Shown here: one piece after another, positions 38,301-49,080 of the stretch
Layout: every line of letters begins with the position of its first letter
Position numbering within the stretch: position 1 is the first letter of the stretch
Source of the DNA: Rhytidiadelphus loreus
Taxonomy: Eukaryota > Streptophyta > Bryopsida > Hypnales > Hylocomiaceae
Direction: 5' to 3'
NCBI GenBank assembly: GCA_947034895.1
Contig: OX344765.1
Coordinates: forward strand, 19,349,001-19,413,000
Length of the DNA: 64,000 bases
Program-made: the position numbers and the translations under genes
Notes under the pieces: model-generated
What the model was told of the DNA's origin: nothing
The model's database searches: none
Seen by the model: the letters and a program-made list of their open reading frames with translations, nothing else

Positions 38301-41300
38301 TTTTTGTTAGATTGAAAGATAACAATCTCAAGATAAATTTAGAAATAGAAACTTTGACTAGGGTAGGAATGAATTTATACCTCTTTCAAAAAATCGTTTC
38401 TATTCTTTGGATTTGCCACCGCAAAGTATTTGTCAAAGTCTTTGGCATGAATGGCCTTGATGAACTTATCTGAGGCACTCTTCATTGCCTCCCAAAAGCC
38501 TGGAGCAGTCCTTTCTTGGAGCGGTGTCCGCAATGTGTACTCTCGAGCTGCTTCATCGGCAGCCACTGCAATCTCCCGCTACAATTGAAAAAAAGAATGT
38601 CAAAGGAATTACAGATTTCATGTACAAAATGTCAAAAAACAATGAAAAAAGGATCACCATATCACATCTTTGGCTGAACCTCTCTCTAGTAAAATGCTTC
38701 TCAGTTTTCCATAACTTCTTAGATTGTTATGAAATTCTTACCACAAAAAGAAGACTAGTATGTGCAACCATTCCAACAAAAATGATTGAAAACGGACATT
38801 GTATGAAGAAGAAATAGGCGGCCAAAGTTCATTGTAACTAAAAAAATGACTGAATTTTAAACTTGAAATTGCTCCCAACCATTCAAAAGAACTTGGAGTG
38901 ACATGAAAATTTTACCACAATAACTAGATCTGAAGGCAAACCAAACACAACAAATTTTATTGAAAACGGACTTTGGAGGACAAAGATACAAGCCCTCAAA
39001 GTTGCAGCCTAAAAATGTCGAGTGCTGAATTGAAACTGCACCTGTGAACTTTGATTGGCTCTTACAAACTGAATACAAGTTCAATCAATCTGAAAATTTA
39101 ACCACAAAAACTAGACTATTATGCGCAGCTTTTCCAACTAGTTTTATTAAATTTGGAAATTACATGCAAAAGTTACATGACTTTGAATTGGACTGCCAAA
39201 CTATGTGAGGATACTTTTGGTCCCATTCGACAATAAAAGGTTTTGCAAGAAAAGCAAATTGAAAAGATGGTTGTACCTTATACCAGAAGGAGAAGAAGAC
39301 ATTGACTGTCAAAGAAAACCAACTTGGTCTCATCGCCTTCACTTTCTCACAGTATTGGTATTCGTCGGGTGAGATAAGGTCTTTGAAATCAGCAAGGGGT
39401 AGAACTCCAAAATTTCGAATTCGACGCAGTCGAGCTGGAATTGTGCTCTTCACATGATCATGTTCCGTAGACCTATACAATACATTTTTATGAGAATGAA
39501 ATCAAAGTCAATGTCAATGTCAATGTCAATGTCAATAAATTGATATTTAGATGCAATACGTATATATTAAAAGAAAACAACAAACTTACCTATTGACATC
39601 GCTCATTGCATTTAGCAAGTTTGCCACTTGACCTCTTGGATCCAATATAATGCAATGGACTCGTTTGTGCCAGCCGAATTCTCCATCATGATAGTTGGTG
39701 ATGTGTCGCATCCATGCGGAGACACGATGATTCCCATCCCATACATAAAACATCTTACCTCTCAATTGGACAAGGTCGACATCTGCCATCAATTCCTTCT
39801 CAAATTCCTCATTGACACGTTGCCAATGAGGACTCCACCTTGCAATTTCTTCCTCAGTCACATCCATAATTTTCTCAAAATTGTTGTACAGTGAAACGTA
39901 TAAAACCCGATCACCATCTCGATAGCCGTTCATGAACTCGCTCTCCAATCTTTGAACATCCATTTCTCCAACTGGTCTAACCTCGTGCATTACAATCATT
40001 CGACAAAGAGGGATCTCAAGGCGTGACTTCGTAATAGGTTGGATGCGTAATGTGTTGATGAGTCCTGTAGTGTCCACCTTGAGTTGTTTGCGGTGGAGGT
40101 GCTCACTCTCCAACACACTCGTTACATTAGGTGGAAATTTGTGCCTTGGCTCATCATCATCTTCAAGATCAATAGATGCAACCTTCAAAATAATAACACA
40201 TGAAATTGAATTAGAAAAATTGAAGATAGGGTTGTGAAGGGAGAGAGTGATGTGTATGGAAGCTCTTTCTTTCAAAAACTGCACATACACAAAGTAATGG
40301 AAATTACATGAACTTCAGAAGTAGATATTTCATTTACCTCAGTGATTGGTGGTGGAAAACTTTCTGTAAGCACAATTGGGGATATTCCATCTCTTCTCGT
40401 TTGTCTTGCAACAATCCTCTCAGCACTGTCCTCCTCATCATATATAATTTCAGTTGTCTTCGTCCATCTGATTAGTTCAAATCATTCCAAAAAACATGAC
40501 GTGAGTGCTGAATTATTTGTAATGAAGACGAAACAAAATTTGGCTCACAACTATAACATACAATACAAATATTGTCATAATAGTAAAGACTAGGATTCCT
40601 CGTGAACAAGGATTCACCCTAGCCCTTTTTTTATTGAAGATCTAAACCATATCATATGACCAAAAACAAATTCAGCAAGTATATTCATTGACAAGTAAAC
40701 CCTGAAAGAGCTCAAAGTTCATTCTAACCCTAAACAAGAAAAGGTATTAGGAAGTTATGAAATGACATCTATATTTAAAATTCAGCCTAAGTAGTCTAGT
40801 TTGTGAACACCCTCGTGAACGAGGACTACATTAGCTACCGAAATTCTAAACCAAAATATTAGCATTGGTGCAAAGAAGGTGTATAAATCCTCCTTTAAAA
40901 GGACTTTGTTTAAAACGATACAACAATAATAGCATTTTCAATCAGATTCGAAACATCAATAGGTTTTTCCTTAAAAAGGACTTTTTGAAATGGATATGTG
41001 TAATACAGCCTACAAAATACAACATTTTTAAGTACACTAGGCGCAGCTTTTAGTATCCTCGTCAACGAGGACTCCCGAAAATGGTTGTATTCAATTCACC
41101 GCTCACAACATTTTTTACTACAGTAAGCGCAATTTTTAGTATCCTCGTCAACGAGGACACTCGAAAATGGTTGAATCCAACTCAAGAATCACTACATTTT
41201 CAACTATACTAGGCGCAGTTATTGGTATCCTCGTCAACGAGGACACTCGAAAATGGTTGAATCCAACTCAAGAATCACTACATTTTCAACTATACTAGGC

Positions 41301-41556
41301 GCAGTTATTGGTATCCTCGTCAACGAGGACTCCCCGAAATGATTTAGAATAAGGCGCAGTTTTTGGCATCCTCGTCAACGAGGACTCTCGAAATCACACC
41401 GCCACTTCTACTGTGATATTCAGCATTGTTCCTAAACTCCTAAACCAAAATTATGAAGGTAAAGACATGATTGTGAACCTCAATCTCTGGCTGAACATCT
41501 TCTAGCAATTGGTGCGAAGCCATTGCCGAACGCGCCGCAAACTCTCCTTCCTCCAT
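35314..41556 (-). CDS. ParB-like domain / N4-N6 DNA methylase-like fusion protein, 12 exons
   Basis: Predicted exons (5' to 3'): 41556-41479, 40457-40338, 40182-39590, 39472-39277, 38578-38381, 38283-38065, 37971-37733, 37531-36787, 36694-36347, 36202-35938, 35845-35647, 35545-35314. All introns are GT-AG and the phases match throughout, giving 1143 residues. The least certain join is exon 1 to 2. Residues ~124-250 resemble a ParB/sulfiredoxin fold; YVWDGNHRVSAW (DGNHR at 215-219) corresponds to the ParB G-x-R-R/H nucleotide-binding motif. Residues ~540-730 are a Lys/Glu-rich linker with basic clusters such as PPKKKRLTKKEKEE that could act as nuclear signals. Residues ~797-1050 follow the beta-class methylase order. 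The motif IV position is LIIADIPEN instead of DPPY/SPPY, then PGDIVFDCKAATGSS replaces the usual D-P-F-x-G-x-G, then GRHILALEDDPLIF. ParB plus methylase fusions are known in bacteria and phages; a eukaryotic host copy is unusual. Altered motifs suggest lost or changed catalysis. Confidence 0.75.
38659..39138. repeat. 480-bp duplicate inside intron 4 of the ParB-methylase gene
   Basis: Same orientation as, and apparently identical to, 34546-35025, about 4.1 kb away on the other side of the gene's 3' end. The identical block is bordered by diverged but still alignable sequence. This pattern fits recent gene conversion within an older duplication. Confidence 0.85.
39507..39536. repeat. Short (GTCAAT)n tandem repeat
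   Basis: Five copies of GTCAAT in intron 3 of the ParB-methylase gene. A minor simple repeat. Confidence 0.9.
40597..41384. repeat. Tandem 86-bp array of palindromes TCCTCGTCAACGAGGA
   Basis: The 16-bp inverted repeat TCCTCGT-CA-ACGAGGA occurs at 41056, 41142, 41228 and 41314 (spaced exactly 86 bp) and again at 41369 (55 bp, shortened unit). Variants are CCTCGTGAACGAGG at 40811 and an imperfect copy at 40597. The sequence between palindromes is also repeated, with GAAAATGGTTG and AGGCGCAG words; two middle units look identical. In the gene model this lies in intron 1 of the ParB-methylase gene, close to its 5' end. The core contains GTTGAC on one strand, so a WRKY-type W-box reading is an alternative to a site for the element's own proteins. 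Confidence 0.9.
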
Positions 41557-41598
41557 CTAGAACATGCGGCTACCACCAATCGTGAGCAAAAACAACAC

Positions 41599-41637
41599 CT
41601 CGTCGACGAGCACTCACCCGACGCACCCAAACCCTAA
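41599..41637 (-). promoter_or_regulatory. Putative promoter/leader elements of the ParB-methylase gene
   Basis: The palindrome CTCGTCGACGAG (41599-41610), with the same CTCGTnnACGAG core as the intron array, sits about 45 bases upstream of the ATG at 41556. A plant telo-box AAACCCTAA (41629-41637, plus strand) lies just beyond. Telo-boxes are common near plant transcription starts, which favours transcription starting here. A long poly-A run (about 41680-41695 on plus) is further upstream. Confidence 0.4.
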
Positions 41638-42265
41638 CCTCAACCGGTTCGCAAGACTAAGGAAGAAGAAGAAAAAGGAAAAAAAAAAAAAAAAGAGTAC
41701 AAAATCGGTAGATGCAGGTCAAGAGAATCTTTACAATAAGAATTCTGATTTTGAAGATTTAGGGTCAAAATTTTCAGATGACCTAGATTATAACCTTACA
41801 ATTAACCTCAATTTTTTTCAGAATTTTTGGACTCACGGCTGATTTTATAAAAATCCTCAAAGTTGACAAAAAAGACGGAGGCCAAGATTTGCTCAAAAAA
41901 TCTTCAGATTCTGAAGATTTCAGAGAAGATTCCAATATGCTGAATTCGTTTTTGGGCCATAAAACATTCAATTAGGGTCCGTTTTTTACATGCTATATAC
42001 TGTTGGAATCGTCTTCTCAAACTGCATGATTAAGTTTAGGATGTCAAATTCAGATCTAACAAAAAACTATTCATATTCATTTAACGCACACTCTTCTAAT
42101 TCTGTGGTCCATTCTTCTACAATTCTAAGCCCATACGAATATAGTTTTGCAACCAATTAGAGAATGAGTACATAACCTTTGTATTTCCAAAAAAATACAT
42201 CTACATCTTATTTAAATTATTGACTGCAAATCATTAAATGGCATATGGTATACTTATGAACATAC

Positions 42266-42725
42266 CAAGTCTTCTCTATCCTGGTTAGGCTCTTCATTTG
42301 TATCTTCATTGTCATCCTCGCTTTCATCATCTTCTTTGCCATCTTGGTTGTCCTCGCTCTCATCGTCTTCTTTGCCATCTTGGTTGTCCTCGCTCTCATC
42401 GTCTTCTTCGCCATCTTGGTTGCCCTCGTCTCTTTCAACCACAGACAATGGTTCTTCAATAATCTTAACGAGACATAATGAACGGTCACCAACAACGTCG
42501 TCCACTTCTTGGTCACCAAAATCAAGTGCCTTCGACGTTTCACCATAGCTATGTATACCTCTGTTTACAATTTTTTCCCCTCTCATCTTAGCTTTTAATC
42601 TTTCTTTGGGAGTTGTGTAATACAGTTTGCGTCTTCTTCTCTTCTTCTTTATCAACCTACAAGTTGCAACCTGAGACTTAAGTACTTTGATTTCTTCAAG
42701 CATTTGATTTACTACACATACATCC
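42266..42725 (-). other. Putative exon encoding basic then acidic repeat protein segment
   Basis: An open frame bounded by plausible splice sites (TTTAG/GGATG acceptor, GACTTG/GTATGT donor). It encodes a helix-like start (MLEEIKVLKSQVATCRL), a basic cluster KKKRRRRK, and about three copies of a 12-residue acidic repeat, NQDGKEDDESED. The repeat is a 36-bp tandem in DNA. The donor phase (0) would join in frame with the ATG exon at 41556, so this could be an upstream exon of the ParB-methylase gene. It could also be a separate unit, since promoter-like signals lie between them. No family recognised. Confidence 0.35.
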
Positions 42726-42739
42726 CTAAATAGCAAGCA

Positions 42740-43858
42740 TTACAATAGCACCCTCTCTATCACCTCCAAACTATTTATCATTCTCCCTACTAACTTTAAA
42801 AACAGATCAATCAAGTATTGAGTCTACAAATACCTTGCTTAGCCATTTAAAACCTCAAATAAGTGACAACTTAGGTGCACTACCTTCACCCCTCACCCCT
42901 CACAGATCTTTAGTACTCTACAATCTCCCTTTGCAACAAGAATACATAACACATATCCAATGCCCAAGCTAATGCAACACAAACTCAAACTTCTTACAGA
43001 ACAATAGAAATAATACAATGCAGTTCTACAACTCTAATAAAGAAGACAAGCAAGAACCACTGACAAGAAGAGTTTAACATCTCTGGCAACGGTAAATGAC
43101 AATTGTACTACTCAATACCTGATTCAAATTATGAAATCTAACAGATCTATTGTTGTAAATGCAATTTGTTGTATGAGTACTCTCCCTACCTTCTACTATA
43201 ACATAAACCTACAAGTTCAGGATTTGGCGCTTCTAGTACTAGTATACCTGAATATCAACATAAATAGCAATTTTTCAAATAAATAAATGCCTATACTTTC
43301 TACTGTTTCTTGTCCTTAATTCATACAAATGATGTCTGCATCAACCGCTGCTTGCTTTAAATGCTGGCTACTTCAAACAGAGATTGTGACATGTACCAGA
43401 TTTTATTAGGTTTCTTATTCCTAACTCATATTAATTATTAAATTCATTAGCAATAAATATGCTTATTTTTGTATTTCATTAATTACTAATCTAGCTATCT
43501 TATTTACATTTCTCTTCATTTTAACAAATATGGTACTAATATATTTTATTGTCTGTTATGTCATCATTATGTGTTTTTAGTTTGCTTGCCTTTCTTAATG
43601 AGGTTATTTGAAGATGTTAATATTAATGATACTTCTTACACTCTTTGTTAGTTTTCATCATTGTTATGCTTTTCAAACCATTTCCTAATCATCATTCACT
43701 AAAGATGTAGTAAAAATACTTTATTCATTCTTCATCATACCTGCTCACTATATTTTTGTCTCGAACACAATATGCTTTTCTTTTTCAAAGCAGTTTTCTT
43801 CAGAGCAGTATGTACTAAAACTAGAATGATGTTTTCATGAAACTTCAATTTCTGAGCG
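42740..43858. other. Non-coding interval upstream of the transposase-like gene
   Basis: AT-rich DNA with no recognised coding region. Together with 41611-42265 it forms the divergent intergenic space between the minus-strand ParB-methylase gene and the plus-strand transposase-like gene, so promoters are expected here. Confidence 0.45.
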
Positions 43859-46800
43859 ATGGTAGACTTTGCAGAGATGGTTGTTGTGAGAGCGAATGGT
43901 GAAGGAGTTCCAATAATGTTTCTAGTGGATGAAGATGGATTTGCTGTTGTATCCGCATTTCGGTTAAATCTCAGGTTCCAATTAAACGAGGACTCACTTC
44001 ACATTGATGAAGAGGTATTTGATGAGCGTCGTGGAGATCTTACTCATACAATTGATCAAGTCTCTACATCTGATGGTTCTGGTAGAATGTGGCATCTCAA
44101 GTCTGGTAAATTTAGGGTCTATGGATTACGAGAATCCATCATGGCACCTTCCTCGAGTGTTTTTACACCTCATCAATCATCTACATCTTCTCTTCAAACA
44201 CCTTTAGCCTGGCCTTTAGCATCGCAAGTCAAAGTAGAGCTTGTTGTGAATGATGTCACCATTCTTAGTGACGACTCTGACGACAATTCTCCTGAGCAAT
44301 TGCAAAGCATAACGACTTCTTGTTTGGAGTCAACTTTGCTGAGATCAAGTATTTTACAGGGCTCAAATACTTTGTTGAGCTCAAGTACTTTGCCGAGCTC
44401 AAGTACTTTCCCAAATTCGAGCACCTTGCCAAGCTTGAATACTTTACAAACCTCCGGTACATTGCCGAGCTTCGGTACATTGCCGAGCTTCAGTACTTTA
44501 CCTAGCTCAAGTACTTTACCAACCTCTACTGAACCGTTATCTGCCAACCACTCTAGTGGTAGCAAATCCATTACATCTGTAATTGATTGTTTAAGAAATT
44601 TGCGTACATTGAAGGGTTGTAGAAATGTCTTGAAAAAATTGATTATGACTCTATTACTATTCATAGAGTAAGCGTGTTACCTCCAATTTTTAATGGTGAT
44701 GTCATTTTTGAGTTTCCACCACTCACTACCTCCACTGGTCCATCTCAAGCTAAACAAATGCTTGGGATGGATAAACGGTATGATGGCCATGTCTGGTCAA
44801 AAACTATTACAACAAATATAACAAATCCCATGGGATTATCATTCCGCACATCTTCGTGCATAGGGCATCTTCAGTGCATTAATTCAGGCTGTGATTTTCT
44901 TAGTCGCATTCATCGAATCAAGCCTATCAATGAATTGGAATGGGAAGGATTCACGCCGTCATTGTTGGAAGTGGGAAGTACACATCCTCGGGGCTCAACG
45001 CTTATTTGTAAAATGTGCAAGCAACCTCTGTCGTGTATTGCTACATGTTCTGCAAAAGTATATTACGTATTTGGAAAATACAACTTTACTCGTGCATTTG
45101 TACACCTTGGCATTCATGAACATCCTGTCAAAGATGGTGAGCTCAGAGATTTGAAGGAGAAAACTCGTATTCTTATTGGAGAACAGATGGAGAGAACACC
45201 AGTTGCAACAAACTCTTCAATTGTGTTAGAGGCTACAAAAGAGCTTGTGGGAGAACTATTGTTGCGTCCAGATGGCGTTCCGTTGAAGACCCTCAACATT
45301 GATGAACTGCTTCCAGTTCTTGACAAGTGCAAGTACTTCAGCTCTCCAAACATTCGAAATGAGGTAACTTCGTTCAAATACTTAAGGAGGTTTGGAGTTA
45401 TGGATAGCATTACGAAATTGAGGGGGACAAGCACTTGGGCATTTGTTCAAGAGAATAAATTTCCAGGACAAGGGTCGGATATGGATAAAGTTTTTGTATT
45501 CAAAATGTCAGAAGTTGGACCTGGTAGTAGAGTGGACTTGGTCAAGCGAATGCAACCTGGCGGAGATCTTCAAGCTGCTTGGTTGATGTTTGATCATGTC
45601 AAACGTGTTAAAGGTTGGACTACTATGGCATGTCATGTTTATGACTCCATGTATTGTCGCGTTATGACTATTACTGTTTGCGATATGCAATCGGAAGATT
45701 GCGCTGCTCAAATTGTGTTTGGGAAAAACTTAAATTCAGTTCTTGCAAGACATGGTGTATCCCACCCTAAATTCAAGGGATTCATGGCTGACACCGCTCA
45801 AGCCAATTGGAATGCTGTAAGGACAATTTATGGGTCAGGCGACACTAGTGTTCCAATGGAAAATCAAGAAAGGACTTGCCTCTTCTATTGGACTCAATCA
45901 ATGGAAAAACACACAAAAGCTGATATTCGATCCAATTTACAAGATCAACATCGTTTGCTATGCAAACAATACAAGAATGTTGTTTCTTCTGAAGAATCAG
46001 AAACTCGATATCTTGCCATCAAAGCTTGGTGGTTGTCATCTGGTGCCACAACTGAAGAAGGACTTCATCGATTAGAACTTTGGCTATCGTTTTGGCATTT
46101 TCGTTACTGCCAATGGGGAGGATTTCAGCAACTTGTAAGTATCTACTCTTCATCAATTGTACTTCAAACATCTATTTGTTTCAATAATAAAAAATTTCAA
46201 AATTTAATTTTATAATCATTACTAATCAATTTGACAATGTCAAATTGTAAATGGATGTATAGTATATATATATTCATTGTTGTTTTTATAATTGCTATAA
46301 ATGATTCATCAGAGAAAGTATAGATGATTAGTATTCACAGTATTATTTATCAAGCATTTTGAATTAAATTAGAGACCAAGACCACTCGTCAACGAGTGGT
46401 CTGAGACTTCAGTTATTCTTTATTTTATTTGTGCAACCCCTAAACTAAATTGAAGCATATCTAGTCACTGCATTGGTAGCATTGCCATAACTTAACTTCC
46501 TCCCCTAGTTCTTTTATAAAAAACCACATGAACTGGAGAGTAAGGTTATTTTCTTTATTATTGATGATGGAAAGTTTATGGTTTTTCTTGTTTTATTTTA
46601 TAATTTCCTTCCTACCTAGATTATTAGTCATACTATGAGTATTAATAGCAATAATATTTTACTTACAACACATTTAAATTTTTTTATAACAAAGTTTGTA
46701 TTTTTGCTTTTTCATTTCAGGATCTTAGTACATCTAAGCTTGCAGAAATGCCTTCCTGCAATCTAGCTGAAACTGTCCATAACAAGTGGCTTCAACAATC

Positions 46801-48184
46801 TGAAAATCGTGGAAACGATTTGTACATTGCCACTGTTGACGACTATGTAAGAGCCTTTATGCAAATGGTCAAGTATTATCAATTCCTTAAAGGCAATGAG
46901 GCTGGAACAGGACCAAGAAAGGAAGAATTACTACTTCGAGTTGCTCAACGATCAGCTCAAAGATCAGGAAATCCAAAGGTGCTTACCGAAGCTATGTCCA
47001 ATATTCCAGGAGTAGAGGAGTTTCTTAATAGAGAGCCTCGTCTTGAAGGTGAGGAAGTGTTTGGATCGCAGAAACGCAAACCAGATATGCCATTGGGTTG
47101 TGAATATGATTCACACCGCCCAGACAAAGTGAATTTTTCTCATCCACATATGAGGTCAAAGAGAGCTTCTACAAGCACTCAAAACTTGAATCCTATTGTT
47201 GAAGACATTTTTCCAAGTGTAGACAGAGAAATTGAAGATCCAATGGCAGCTGAGGACAATTCCAGGGAAGGTTTTACTCACAGAATTCCTCATGTGTTAG
47301 CAATTCAAGAGAGCAACTGTGACGAGTTTCAGTGGCACATTGCAAGGCTTCCCAAAACCTCAGCAAAGGCTTGTTTTGCCCTCCAAGCTATTTCAAAGAA
47401 GAAGTGTACAACAAAGATTGTTCAAAACAACAAGGCCAAAGCAGCACCAACGTACACAGGTATGATGACCAATTACAAAAAAAATCGAAATGAACAAATG
47501 CAATTTTTCTTTTGCAATGACGATATTGAACGTTGTGTGAAGGGGACTAGTCGGAAGTGGGTATTGTCAAGACCTAATGTTCCTGCCATATGGCCTGTCA
47601 AAATGGGTACCAATTTGTCAAAGCAAGAAGTTTTGGCATTTGAAACAACTGGCTTTCAACTTCCACAAAGTGAAGTTATTTCACCTCGAAGACTGTTTGG
47701 TAGAGAAGCCGGGTTAGATTTGGTCTCCTCATATCCTATTCCAGGTTTATCGGATGAGCATCCCCAAATTCGGTTAGGGAAAAGTATTCGTCGGAATCTA
47801 AAGGCACCAACAGTAAAACACGCAAACAATTGCGCATCTGCAATTACACTAAAAGCACGCATTCGTCGAGTAACAATGGTTCCTCACCCTGGATTTGGTT
47901 GCATTGTTTGCCTTGATTCTGGATTAGAGCCAAAGATTGAGCAATATATGCTTACCATTTCATCATTTCCAGAGTGCTCGTGTCCATATTTCAAAGAAAT
48001 GACTATAAAGTCATTAGGCAAGCGAGGACAGTGGGCAAACTGTAAGCATCTCTATTTTATTTTCACTGTCATTTGCAACCTTCAGTCAACAATAGATGCT
48101 TTCATTCATGCCCCAAGTTTAAGTTTCAATGAAGTCAAGAAGATCCTTCTCAGTGGGATATTGAATCATTTAGTTTTAGATTAG
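43859..48184 (+). CDS. MULE-type transposase-like protein with RNase H fold and SWIM zinc finger
   Basis: Exons: 43859-44578 (or to ~44622), 44623-46134, 46721-48184; the last junction (CAACTT/GTAAGT to TTTCAG/GAT) is clear and in frame. About 1230 residues. The N-terminal exon has an unrecognised domain and a Ser/Thr repeat of SSTLPSS type. The middle exon holds the likely catalytic core: VYDSMYCRVMTITVCDMQSED (first Asp at 45643), FMADTAQANWNAV (second Asp at 45790) and CLFYWTQSMEKHTK, the arrangement seen in MULE-like DDE transposases. KLAEMPSCNLAETVHNKW follows in exon 3. A SWIM finger closes it: CSC at 47974-47982 and CKH at 48041-48049. Exons 1 and 2 are in different frames. Joining them needs either a very short 44-nt intron (GTAATTG to GTTGTAG) or marks a frameshift, so the gene may be broken. 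Its role would be to move the surrounding element. Confidence 0.7.
46380..46401. repeat. Palindrome GACCACTCGT-CA-ACGAGTGGTC
   Basis: Perfect inverted repeat with 10-bp arms around CA, in the large intron (46135-46720) of the transposase-like gene. It shares the CTCGTCAACGAG core with the 86-bp array but has different outer bases. Confidence 0.9.
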
Positions 48185-48870
48185 ATTTGTTATTGCAAAA
48201 CAGTATCAACTTTTGTACCTTGTGTGCTCATCAATGAATATGTAGTGAGACTAAAAGGGCCACTACTTCCATTTCACTTTTGCTTGCACTTCTGGCATTT
48301 AGACTACTGAATGATTTCTCTTATCCTCATTTTACCTATTTTTTGCATTATAACTTATAAAATTTTATCAAAAATATCATGTGTTTGTGCCTTTTTTTAA
48401 CCATTATAGTATATTTAATTTAATTTTTTTGTATTAAAAACAAGAACAGAAAACCTTTATTTTTTGGTTCAGGATTAGAATTCTCATTTCTTCTTTGCAC
48501 AAAGTCTATATAGTCATCAATTCTAAAAATGTCCACGATAATAGGTCTATTTGAGATTAATTATATGGCATAAAAAATAAAAATAAACTCTAAACTTTGA
48601 CAGTCTTAAAACAATTTACTTTCACGGTCATAGGCATCGTAACAATAAAATTATAATTTTGAATGGTTTAAAGTGGAATGTTATTTGATTTTGACCTTCT
48701 TTCATTCACTTCTAATATCCATTGTCCTTCATTATTGCATTCAGTTCCATCCATTTTTTCCATCTATTTTCATCCGAAATTCATCTATTTTCATTCATTT
48801 TTCATCTACTTTCATCCATTTTTTCCATCTATTTTCATCCATTTTCATCCAACTTTATGTTTTTTCATCC
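48185..48870. repeat. 3' flank and degenerate CATCC/TTTTCAT tandem repeats
   Basis: After the transposase stop comes AT-rich DNA. From about 48710 to 48870 a degenerate tandem of TTTTCATCCAT-type words follows; frames crossing it are Phe/Ser/His-rich artefacts. Similar CATCC words accompany the terminal repeats near 51.3 and 61.2 kb. Confidence 0.6.
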
Positions 48871-49080
48871 TAAAACAATGCTCACCGCTCACAACTTGTC
48901 GCTCACCGCTCGTTGCTCCCCGCTCCCCGCTCACATACTAGCGACGTTGGTTGCCAAGTTGTTTGGTGGCCCAACTCCGCTCAATCGCTCGGCTATTGGT
49001 CACTTGACTTTGCTAGATTGCATGGCTATGCTAGAGTGGCTTGGCTATTGGGTGGCCCAAAAAATCCAAATAAAATAGTA
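48870..49080 (+). repeat. Candidate right end of the large element (GCTC-rich terminal repeat family C)
   Basis: Tandem GCTCACCGCTC-type words lead into CCGCTCACATACTAGCGACG and then TTGGTTGCCAAG. The opposite strand resembles 33380-33550, and relatives lie at 51.06, 51.89, 60.4 and 61.33 kb. Orientation here is plus, inverted relative to the 33.4-kb copy. Confidence 0.5.

Noticed and set aside
40811..41384. Regularly spaced repeats resembling a CRISPR array
   Set aside because: The intervening sequences are themselves repeated, the period is 86 bp, and the context is an intron of a plant gene; it is a tandem array of palindromes.
44320..44505. Repetitive frames on both strands over the Ser/Thr repeat
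   Set aside because: They are shadows of the transposase-like gene's SSTLPSS repeat in other frames.
48673..49078. Phe/Ser/His-rich frames over the CATCC tract
   Set aside because: Low-complexity translation of simple repeats and the terminal repeat.
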